Positions 21,505 through 28,847 of a DNA stretch of 64,000 nt are shown here, piece after piece. The stretch is from Ruania rhizosphaerae (GTDB taxonomy: Bacteria > Actinomycetota > Actinomycetes > Actinomycetales > Beutenbergiaceae), in contig NZ_VSMB01000001.1 of NCBI RefSeq assembly GCF_009805705.1, positions 682,001-746,000 of the forward strand, read 5' to 3'. Both the position numbers and the translations under genes were made by a program. Under the pieces are notes generated by a model. That model saw nothing but the letters and a program-made list of their open reading frames with translations, did no database searches and was not told where the DNA came from. The first letter of the stretch is position 1. The number at the start of each line of letters is the position of its first letter.

Positions 21505-22566
21505 ATGGCTGACGGTCAGGTCGTTCGCCGACGGGTGCGCATTCGTGACGTCGCTCAGGCCGCGGGTGTGTCGGTCGCGACCGTCTCGAACGTGCTGAAC
21601 AACCCTGGGGTCGTCGCACCTGAGACGCTTGGGCGTGTTCAGGCGACGATGGAGGATCTGTCTTTTGTTCCCAATCCCCTGGCGCGCCAGTTGCGAGGTG
21701 GGCGCACGAGGGCCATGGGGGCGATCTTTCTCGATGTAGCCAGCCCGTTCCACATGGAAGTGGCGCGAGGGATGGAGGACCGCCTCGCCGAAGACGGGTT
21801 CATTCTCGTCGTCTCCAGTTCCGACCGGGACACCGAGAAGGAAATCGGTTGCCTCGCGTTGTTCGAGGAGCAAGGGGTCCGGGCCATCCTCGCCCAGCCG
21901 ACCAGCCGGGACCACACAGTGTTCGAGCGAGCGATCGAGCGCGGCACGCCCACCGTCCTGATCGGTCCGGCTGACGGTGGTGAACCGCGAGACCGATGCT
22001 CGGTGCACGTCGACAATGTGCGGGGTAGCGGCATGGTTGCCGCGCACCTGGTGGCCGAGGGGCATCGCCGTATCGCGTTTACCAACGATCGCCCGGAGGA
22101 CCGCCCAGGCGAGAACCGTGCGGTCGGGGTACGCGAGGCGCTCGTCGAGGCTGGTCTCGACCCGACCGACGCGCTGATCGAAGTCCAGGGGGTGCCGGAT
22201 GCCGACGGTGGTGAAGAAGCACTCGACCAGGTACTGCAGATGAATCCGCGGCCGACGGCGATCGCCTGCTTCAACGACTATGTCGCACTAGGCGTGCTGC
22301 GAGGCCTGCAGCGTCGCGGAATCTCCGTACCGGATGAGATGGCTGTGGCCGGCTACGACGATACCGAGTTCGCCACCATGCTCGGCGTCCCGCTGACCTC
22401 GGTGCGCATGCCGAAGCATCAACTCGGCTACGCCGCAGCGGATCTGATGATCGAGGAGACCGAGAAGCCCGAAGAGCACCGTCATCGCCACGTGCAGTTT
22501 CAGCCCGAACTCGTGGTCCGGGAGTCCACGCGCCCTGTTCGGCGGTCGGCTGCGCGCCGAGCGTGA
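21505..22566 (+). CDS. LacI-family transcriptional regulator 1
   Basis: 353 residues: LacI headpiece (V-R-I-R-D-V-A-Q-A-A-G-V-S-V-A-T-V-S-N-V-L-N-N-P), hinge helix (N-P-L-A-R-Q-L-R) and a periplasmic-binding-like effector domain. Start at ATG 21505, with GGAGG at 21491-21495; an upstream extension is possible but has no domain content. Recognition-helix residues V-A-T differ from the other three LacI proteins here. Operators TTGWAYCGRTWCAA sit before the neighbouring sulfatase operon, the GH42 gene and the first transporter/GH78 operon, so these are its likely regulon. Confidence 0.93.
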   Translation: MADGQVVRRRVRIRDVAQAAGVSVATVSNVLNNPGVVAPETLGRVQATMEDLSFVPNPLARQLRGGRTRAMGAIFLDVASPFHMEVARGMEDRLAEDGFILVVSSSDRDTEKEIGCLALFEEQGVRAILAQPTSRDHTVFERAIERGTPTVLIGPADGGEPRDRCSVHVDNVRGSGMVAAHLVAEGHRRIAFTNDRPEDRPGENRAVGVREALVEAGLDPTDALIEVQGVPDADGGEEALDQVLQMNPRPTAIACFNDYVALGVLRGLQRRGISVPDEMAVAGYDDTEFATMLGVPLTSVRMPKHQLGYAAADLMIEETEKPEEHRHRHVQFQPELVVRESTRPVRRSAARRA

Positions 22567-22639
22567 GTCCTGGCTCGACCTCGCCATGGGTGCGGGGCGA
22601 TCAGGAGCATGCCCGGCCTATTCGCGGGTGACCACAACG

Positions 22640-24730
22640 TCATCCTCCGCTCACGGTGAGGTGGAGGACACACGTCGCGCCCGCTGGGACTTCCATGGAC
22701 ATGGTGCGCTCTCGTAGTTGGAACGAGGCGCCCGCCGATCTCCCGATCTCGACCGGCTGACCGGTCGTGCCCGGTGGTATACGAACCTCGGCATGACCGT
22801 CGTCGGTGGTGTGGTTCGCCACCAGGACGAGCCATCCGTTGCTGGTGCTGCCACTGCGAACGAGGACGTTCTCGGCACTGAGGAGTGGCAGCGCACCGTG
22901 TGCGTCGGCGACGTCCACGAGGGCGGCGACGAATGCTTCGAACGCTGGGTATCGCTGCGTGAAGTAGGCGTACCCTGCGAACGTGCCGATGGCCAGTACC
23001 TGGCCGGAACCGGTGCTGCGTTGGAAGGTCGTGGTGGGCTCCGACTCCGTCGATGGATCGGCGGAGCCGATGGGTTCGGTCCACGTGCTCGCGACCAGCG
23101 CGTAGTCGGAATCGCCGACGGCGACGTCGACCGTCGGTGTGACGGGGCGGCGGCCGTGACCCCGCAGGCCGAGTGCCGTGGCGAACGGTCGATCGTTGGG
23201 ATACCGGTAGATGCCCTGCTCAGTCCATCCGTCCAACTCGGTCTCCGTCGCGAGCGTGCCGCCGTCGTTCACCCAGGTGGTGAGGAGGTTCGATGCTGTC
23301 GCCGGGATGACGAACGGGGCTGGGAGGATCACCAGCGAGAGGTCCTCGAGCTGATCGGCGCTCAGGTGGCTGGCGTGCAGAACCGTGTAGGGCGTGCCGG
23401 TGTGCTCCAGTGCGCGGATATAGCCCTGGACGCTGCCGCTGACGAGCTCATCGTCGACGCCGTGCTCAGCCCAGTCGAGGTGGTACCCCCCCTGGTCGAA
23501 GATGACGCCGACCTTGCCGGGGTCCGGGACGTAGCTGCCGATCAGTGCCGCGTGCTCGCGAAAGGTTGTAGCGACGTCGGCCACCGATGCCAGGCGCTCT
23601 TCGGAGTTGCCGTCGTCGCCGGAGAGGCCGAAGGAAGCGGACTCGGGACCGACCAACTCGTCGTACCACTGCCAGCAAATCGCGGCCTTGGCGCCGTGTG
23701 CGAAGGAGGTCCAGAGCCAGCGCCTCAGGTCGCTGCCGGAGACCGGGCGGCCGGGATTGAAGCCGATACCTGTCGGGGCGGCCTCGAGTTCGCAGACCCA
23801 CAGGGGCTTGTCGCCGCACGCGCTGCGAGCAGCCGTGAGTCGACCACCGAAGTCTGCCTCGTCGTGGATGAAGAAGTCCGGGTACATGGAGATGCCGTAG
23901 CTGTCCAGGGAGGCGACGTGGTCGGCGTCATTGCCGCGTTGGAGGGCCTGTTCGTGCAGGACGCCAGCGGAGTAGGCCGAGGGGGCGACGCCGTGTCCTC
24001 CCACCACGTGATCGGCATCAAGCGCGCGAACAGTCTCAGCCCGGAACCGCATGTGCTCACCGGACCGCCATGTCAGGAAGCGCTGAAACTCGACGAGATC
24101 GGTATACATCCGGCGCGGGATGGTCCCAGGGTGCACATCGTCCCAGCTCCGGTACCGGCGATGCCACGCCTCGTTGAGACCGTCGAGGTCGCCGTGCCGG
24201 TCGGCGAGCCAGTCGCGAAACCGGGTGACCGTGTTCTCGCAGTAGCAGACGTATTCGCCGGCGTGTACGGACCACCTCGTCTCATTCCACACATCCCACG
24301 ATGACAGAGCAGGGTGATCACGAAAGTGCTGTGCACATGCCTGGAGGAACCTGCTCATTCGATCCAGTACTTCGGGATGGTCCCAACAGCCGCCGGGAGT
24401 GAGCCCAGCATTGTTTTCACGACGTGGGGTCGAGACGACCCGCTGCCCGAGATGATTGATCATCGCCGACTCGGGAACCATCCGCGGGATCCAGAACGGT
24501 TGGACCTCCCCGATCGTGCTCAGCACCACCTTGAGACCGCGGGCGTGGGCTGCATCCATGATGCGGTCGTAGTCGTCGAAGTCGAAGGTGCCGGGCTCGG
24601 GCTCCACCCACCCCCACGTCACCCAGAGTTGGATGGCATCGAAACCGGCTGCTGCGACCTGATCCATGTCGTTCTCCCAACTCGTCGAAGCGGGAAACGG
24701 CGGCCTGTAGTACTGGACCGCGAGCAGCAT
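22640..24730 (-). CDS. GH42-like beta-galactosidase
   Basis: 696 residues, cytoplasmic. The TIM barrel starts at M-L-L-A-V-Q-Y-Y-R-P. The acid/base is in W-D-V-W-N-E150-T-R-W, and the nucleophile is probably E314 (or E316) in L-W-V-C-E-L-E-A-A-P. A trimerisation-like domain and a short C-terminal beta domain follow, and the length fits GH42. ATG 24730 has GGAGG upstream; a longer in-frame extension is rejected because it crosses the operator. The likely product is galactose or arabinopyranose from imported oligosaccharides. Controlled by the operator at 24743. Confidence 0.87.
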   Translation of the reverse strand: MLLAVQYYRPPFPASTSWENDMDQVAAAGFDAIQLWVTWGWVEPEPGTFDFDDYDRIMDAAHARGLKVVLSTIGEVQPFWIPRMVPESAMINHLGQRVVSTPRRENNAGLTPGGCWDHPEVLDRMSRFLQACAQHFRDHPALSSWDVWNETRWSVHAGEYVCYCENTVTRFRDWLADRHGDLDGLNEAWHRRYRSWDDVHPGTIPRRMYTDLVEFQRFLTWRSGEHMRFRAETVRALDADHVVGGHGVAPSAYSAGVLHEQALQRGNDADHVASLDSYGISMYPDFFIHDEADFGGRLTAARSACGDKPLWVCELEAAPTGIGFNPGRPVSGSDLRRWLWTSFAHGAKAAICWQWYDELVGPESASFGLSGDDGNSEERLASVADVATTFREHAALIGSYVPDPGKVGVIFDQGGYHLDWAEHGVDDELVSGSVQGYIRALEHTGTPYTVLHASHLSADQLEDLSLVILPAPFVIPATASNLLTTWVNDGGTLATETELDGWTEQGIYRYPNDRPFATALGLRGHGRRPVTPTVDVAVGDSDYALVASTWTEPIGSADPSTESEPTTTFQRSTGSGQVLAIGTFAGYAYFTQRYPAFEAFVAALVDVADAHGALPLLSAENVLVRSGSTSNGWLVLVANHTTDDGHAEVRIPPGTTGQPVEIGRSAGASFQLRERTMSMEVPAGATCVLHLTVSGG

Positions 24731-24742
24731 GGATCCTCCAAA

Positions 24743-24756
24743 TTGTACCGATTCAA
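24743..24756. promoter_or_regulatory. LacI-1 operator before the GH42 gene
   Basis: TTGTACCGATTCAA, variant of the same operator, 12 bp before the minus-strand GH42 start. Further upstream on the minus strand lies a TTGACA (24796-24791), a candidate -35. Confidence 0.7.
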
Positions 24757-25232
24757 GGAAGACTCTAGTCAAGCCTCTCGTAGTGCGTGCTGTCAAGCGA
24801 TTTGGGTTGCTGAGATTTCCTCGCGCCGCGCTCGAACTTCGCATTCCAAGGTCGCAGAGTGCGGGCGCATTCCGAGGTGCGCTGCGAACCGCTCCGTCTT
24901 CTGCATCGGCGGCCGCCGCATCATCGCGAATGGGTCTCGCGATCGTGGGCATAACTCAGTGGCGAAGCCTCGCCTGCTCAACCTCACCCGCAACCTCGCC
25001 GGGCCGCGGCGGCGTGCGTCTCGACATGGTTGCTCCCTGCACCGTCAAGACCCGTGCCTGGGATGCCGTTCCCGAACGCCTCGAGCAGTGTGCCAACCCG
25101 AGGCCTGGTGTGGGACGCCAGCGACGGCGCGCGGTGAACCTGAGGGACTCGCCTGTGGCCGACGCAGATCGCGTCCCACGGCCCGTACGGCCTTGACATC
25201 ACTTGCAGTCATCGGGCAACGTTGATCCCGCA
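24757..25232. other. Gene-free stretch between divergent operons
   Basis: About 475 bp. Frames here have the composition of shadow ORFs and no family pattern. It contains the GH42 promoter region at the left and a candidate -35 TTGACA at 25193-25198 for the right-hand operon. I see no gene, RNA or repeat. Confidence 0.5.
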
Positions 25233-25246
25233 TTGAACCGATACAA
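25233..25246. promoter_or_regulatory. LacI-1 operator before the transporter/GH78 operon
   Basis: TTGAACCGATACAA, identical to the site at 21272-21285, just upstream of the ribosome site and GTG at 25259. It links transporter copy 1, GH78 and the YesL-like gene to regulator 1. Confidence 0.75.
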
Positions 25247-25258
25247 CTAGGAGCCAAC

Positions 25259-25450
25259 GTGGGCATACGGTTGAGCAAGGGGACGCTGACCAGTCGGGCG
25301 ACGATCGTACGGTCGCACCATCTAGGCAGGGTGGATGTGAGGACTCCTTCTTCGCAGTGGCTCGGTGCGATCCTGGGAGCATTTGCACTGCTGTTGGCTG
25401 CTGCTGGCATCGCCGAGTCGACCGTACCCGTGTTGCGTGGGGGTTGGTGA
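25259..25450 (+). CDS. Small membrane ORF leading the transporter operon
   Basis: 63 residues from GTG 25259 (AGGAG at 25249-25253), with one hydrophobic segment (W-L-G-A-I-L-G-A-F-A-L-L-L-A-A-A) and the end V-L-R-G-G-W. Its stop overlaps the permease ATG (TGATG). The last six codons belong to the duplicated segment and match the C-terminus of ADP-ribosylglycohydrolase copy 2, so the ORF is at least partly a junction product. It could be a real small protein, a translational leader, or the remnant of a gene cut by the duplication. Confidence 0.4.
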   Translation: MGIRLSKGTLTSRATIVRSHHLGRVDVRTPSSQWLGAILGAFALLLAAAGIAESTVPVLRGGW

Positions 25451-26445
25451 TGGTGGGGTCGTCGGTGGTTGAGTCTCGGGTGGGTGGCGGTGTCTCGGGT
25501 TCTGGGGGTTCGGGTTCTGGGGGTGTTGGTGGTTCGCGTGGGCGTTCGGTGTCGTTGTGGAAGCGGCGTGAGCGTGGTCATGCGTTGTTGTTTGCGGCTC
25601 CGTCGGTGTTGTTGTTTGCGGCGTTTGTTTTGTTGCCGTTGTTGTATGCGGTGTATTTGAGTTTCACCCGGTTTAATGGTGTGGTGGATCCGGTGTGGGT
25701 GGGTCTGTCGAATTATGAGTCTGCGTGGGGTGATTCGGCGTGGTGGAACTCGGTTCGTAACACGTTTATTCTCGCGTTTGGTGGGATGGCGATCGAGATC
25801 CCGTTGAGTTTGTTTTTAGCGGTTTTGTTGAATCGGGCGTTGAAGTTGGGCGGGTTTTTCCGGACGGTCTATTTTGTGCCGCATGTGATCTCGATTGCGG
25901 TGATGGGTGTGGTGTTCTACTTCCTGCTGCGTCCGGTCGATGGTGTGATCAACGGGTTGTTGAGCCCGATCGGGATCGTCGCGGCGGATATGGACTGGCT
26001 GGGTTCGCGGCCGACGGCGTTGTTGAGTTTGATCTTGGTGGGTGTGTGGGCAAGTTTCGGTGTGAACACGATCTTGTTCCTGGTGGGGATGCAGACGATC
26101 TCGCGGGATATTTATGAGGCTGCACGGATCGACGGTGCTGGGTCGTGGAAGATGTTCTCCAGGATCACGGTGCCGTTGTTGTCTCCGATCCTGCGGATCG
26201 TGGTCATGTTGAGCATCATTTTCTCGATGCGTTCGTTCGATCTGGTGAAGACGCTCACTGATGGTGCCCCGGCGGGGCAGACCGAGGTGATGTTCACGTA
26301 TTTGTTCGGGTACTACTTCGGGCTCGATCATGGTGCGCAGTATGGGTATGCCTCCGCGTTGGCGGTGTATGCGGCGATCATCGTGGCGATCTTGTCGGTG
26401 ATTTACCTGTATCTGAGCCGGTCCAAGGATGGGGGCTCGCGATGA
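25450..26445 (+). CDS. ABC sugar transporter permease 1, copy 1
   Basis: 331 residues: Gly/Ser-rich cytoplasmic N-terminus, six TM helices and the EAA loop (Y-E-A-A-R-I-D-G-A-G-S-W-K-M-F) that docks to the ATPase; MalF/UgpA type (CUT1). The start overlaps the previous stop (TGATG), and the end overlaps permease 2 by 4 nt. The coding strand is strikingly G/T-rich in its first third (runs of GTG, TTG, GGT), unlike neighbouring genes. No ATPase is encoded in the cassette, so a shared MsiK-type ATPase from elsewhere is expected. Confidence 0.92.
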   Translation: MVGSSVVESRVGGGVSGSGGSGSGGVGGSRGRSVSLWKRRERGHALLFAAPSVLLFAAFVLLPLLYAVYLSFTRFNGVVDPVWVGLSNYESAWGDSAWWNSVRNTFILAFGGMAIEIPLSLFLAVLLNRALKLGGFFRTVYFVPHVISIAVMGVVFYFLLRPVDGVINGLLSPIGIVAADMDWLGSRPTALLSLILVGVWASFGVNTILFLVGMQTISRDIYEAARIDGAGSWKMFSRITVPLLSPILRIVVMLSIIFSMRSFDLVKTLTDGAPAGQTEVMFTYLFGYYFGLDHGAQYGYASALAVYAAIIVAILSVIYLYLSRSKDGGSR

Positions 26446-27365
26446 CCGCGACGCAGGAGCAGGTGGCGGGAGCGGACCAGGCGCGGGTGGTGCGCGCGGG
26501 GCAGGCGCGGGTGCTGCGAGAGGCGCGGGCACGGCGCCGGGTGGGGCATGTGGCCATTTACGTGGTGCTGGGTGTGATGGCGGCGTTGACTGTGATGCCG
26601 TTGCTGTATGCGTTCTTTGCTTCGTTCAAGCCGGTTGAGGACATCCTCGTTGATGGGGCGCGGTTGTTGCCGCGGGAGTGGACGCTGGAGAACTACCGCA
26701 TCGCGTGGGAGCTGGGCGGGTTCGACCAGTATTTCCAGAACTCTCTTTTCGTGGTGATCGGGGTGATCACGCTCGATCTGCTGTTCTCCTCGATGCTCGG
26801 GTTCGTGTTGGCTCGCAAGTTGGTCCCGTTCGGGAACACCATCGCGATGGTGATGGGTGGCAGCCTGTTCCTCGGGATGGGAACGGCAACGTTGTATCCG
26901 CGGCTGGTCATCGCGCAGCAGTTGGGGATCGATAACCTCGTGGGTGTGGTTTTGCTGGAGTTCTCCGGCATGACCGTCATCCACACGTTCTTGATCCGCG
27001 CGTTCGTGACCACGCTGCCGGCCGAGTTGGAGGATGCGGCACGGGTTGATGGGTGCGGTATCTGGCGGGCGTATTGGATGATCGCATTCCCGCTGATGCG
27101 CCCGATCCTGACCACCACAACCATCCTGGCGTTCCAGGCGTCGTGGAACGCTTTCCAGCTGCCGTATGTGTTCACTCTCAACGACCCGGAGATGCGAACG
27201 CTGGTGGTCGGGGTGTATGCCCTTCGGGCCACTGAAGACGGTAGTCAGGCTTATGACCTGATCTTGGCTGGTGCCATGTTGATCATCGTTCCGATCGTGA
27301 TCTTGTTCGCGTTCTTGCAACGCTACTTCCTGCGTGGCCTCACCGAAGGAAGTGTGAAGGGCTAA
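26442..27365 (+). CDS. ABC sugar transporter permease 2, copy 1
   Basis: 307 residues, MalG/UgpE type (CUT1), with six TM helices after a basic cytoplasmic N-terminus and the EAA loop (E-L-E-D-A-A-R-V-D-G-C-G-I-W). Start at ATG 26442, inside the end of permease 1 (ATGA). It would form the heterodimeric channel with permease 1. Confidence 0.92.
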   Translation: MTATQEQVAGADQARVVRAGQARVLREARARRRVGHVAIYVVLGVMAALTVMPLLYAFFASFKPVEDILVDGARLLPREWTLENYRIAWELGGFDQYFQNSLFVVIGVITLDLLFSSMLGFVLARKLVPFGNTIAMVMGGSLFLGMGTATLYPRLVIAQQLGIDNLVGVVLLEFSGMTVIHTFLIRAFVTTLPAELEDAARVDGCGIWRAYWMIAFPLMRPILTTTTILAFQASWNAFQLPYVFTLNDPEMRTLVVGVYALRATEDGSQAYDLILAGAMLIIVPIVILFAFLQRYFLRGLTEGSVKG

Positions 27366-27477
27366 CACCAACGTGAAGGGCTGACACGCCAAACAGTTCG
27401 CAATCCGGAGGGCGGGACAAGTCCTCCAACCTCGACAACCAAGGCAAACCCCGACTCATAGGAGAGTGGAATAGATC
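27366..27477 (+). other. Intergenic spacer with a short direct repeat, copy 1
   Basis: 112-bp gap. The end of the permease gene (GTGAAGGGCTAACAC, 27354-27368) is repeated as GTGAAGGGCTGACAC at 27373-27387. GGAGG (27407-27411) and CCTCC (27423-27427) could pair as a weak hairpin. An mRNA-processing or stability element is possible, which would allow more binding protein than permease. The same spacer occurs in copy 2. Confidence 0.35.
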
Positions 27478-28812
27478 ATGACGACACTGAACCGGCGCAC
27501 GTTTTTGACGACAACCTTGGCCGCTGCTGGGGCAGTCTCGCTGGCTGCTTGCAACTCATCGAGCGCTGACCCGAACGAGGGCGGTGGTGCCACGGTGGCG
27601 TTCTGGGTCCCGAACGGACCTCGCAATGGGGTGATCGAGGATCACTTCGCCGGATGGGCCTCCGACGATGGCGCCTCGGTGGAGGTGACCGCTCATCCCA
27701 GTGATCAGATGCAGGACACGGTCACCCTCGCCCTGCGCTCAGGCGATGGGCCGGACATGTGGGAAGGGGCGAACCCGGCCATCTTCAACGGTGGCTTCGC
27801 TGCACCGCTGGATGAGGTCTTGTCCGAGGAGAACAAGGCGGCTTACGCCGCGAAGATGCCCTCGAATGAACGGTTCATGATCGATGGCGTCCCTTACGGG
27901 GTGCCGACCACGGCGAATGCGATCCGGATGGCCTACAACAAGGACGTCTTCGAAGCCGCTGGGCTGGACCCCGAGGCGCCGCCGGCCACGTTCAGCGAGG
28001 TGCGTGCTGCGTGTGAGGCGATCGCGCAGCTGGAAGGTGTCTACGGGTTCGGTCTGCCGATGAAATGGGGCGGCTTCAACCAGTGGATGATGGATCCGAT
28101 GATCGCCCGCACTCACCCCAACGTGAGCCAGAACGGGCAGTGGGATCACAGCACCGGCCGGTTCGAGATGCTGAACTACGGCCCCCTGGTGGAGCTGATG
28201 CGCGAGATGGTGACCCAGGAGTGGGCCTACCCCGGTGCCAGCACGTTGGAGAACGACCCGATGCGTCAGGCCTTCGCCAACGGCGAGATCGGCATGTTCA
28301 TCTCCGCCTCATGGGACCTGAGCGTCATCAACGACCAGTTCGCCACCGACCAGAACTGGGCAGTCGCCGCCGCCCCCTACAACGACGGCGAGACCCCCGT
28401 GCGGCAGATCTCCAACGTCGCCGGCGTCACCTGCCTCAACGCAGCCACCGAAGACATGGAGACCGCCGCAGCCGCGTTCAACGAATACATCGGCCGCGAC
28501 CTCTGGCTCACGATCGGCCAACAAGGACTCGCGTTCCCCGCACGAACCGACATCACCGCCGACGAAGTCGCCGAAGGACAAGCCCCCCAATTCGCCGGAT
28601 ACCTCACCACCGAAGAAGACACCGCATGGGCACCCAGCCCCCACCAAGACATGGAACTACGCGGTGAACTCATCGGCGACCTCCTCCGCCGACTCATCCT
28701 GGGCACCGACAACATCGAAACCGAACTACAAAACCTCGCCGACCAATACCAAGAAACCTACGACCAAGGCGTCGAGGACGGAACCATCAACCCCGACACC
28801 TACACCACCTAA
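27478..28812 (+). CDS. Sugar-binding lipoprotein of ABC transporter, copy 1
   Basis: 444 residues, extracellular solute-binding family 1. The N-terminus has twin arginines (N-R-R-T-F-L) and lipobox L-A-A-C25, so export by Tat with lipid anchoring is likely. The mature domain has the usual features (F-W-V-P-N-G-P, later W-D-L-S-V-I). The coding strand shifts towards A/C-ending codons in its last third, opposite to the G/T bias of the permease genes. Confidence 0.93.
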   Translation: MTTLNRRTFLTTTLAAAGAVSLAACNSSSADPNEGGGATVAFWVPNGPRNGVIEDHFAGWASDDGASVEVTAHPSDQMQDTVTLALRSGDGPDMWEGANPAIFNGGFAAPLDEVLSEENKAAYAAKMPSNERFMIDGVPYGVPTTANAIRMAYNKDVFEAAGLDPEAPPATFSEVRAACEAIAQLEGVYGFGLPMKWGGFNQWMMDPMIARTHPNVSQNGQWDHSTGRFEMLNYGPLVELMREMVTQEWAYPGASTLENDPMRQAFANGEIGMFISASWDLSVINDQFATDQNWAVAAAPYNDGETPVRQISNVAGVTCLNAATEDMETAAAAFNEYIGRDLWLTIGQQGLAFPARTDITADEVAEGQAPQFAGYLTTEEDTAWAPSPHQDMELRGELIGDLLRRLILGTDNIETELQNLADQYQETYDQGVEDGTINPDTYTT

Positions 28813-28847
28813 ACCACCCCACACTCGAATCGCGGAAGGAGGCCACA

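Larger units (their letters stand above)
25430..28832 (+). repeat. 3,403-bp direct repeat, copy 1 (ABC transporter cassette)
   Basis: Matches 38816-42218 at a constant offset of 13,386 bp. Boundaries were read by eye: position 25429 (c) differs from 38815 (t), and 28833 (c) differs from 42219 (a). All translations I compared in all frames of the two copies are identical, implying essentially 100% nucleotide identity. It contains the last codons of an upstream frame, two permease genes, the binding-protein gene and 20 bp after its stop. No transposase or terminal inverted repeats are visible. Confidence 0.93.
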
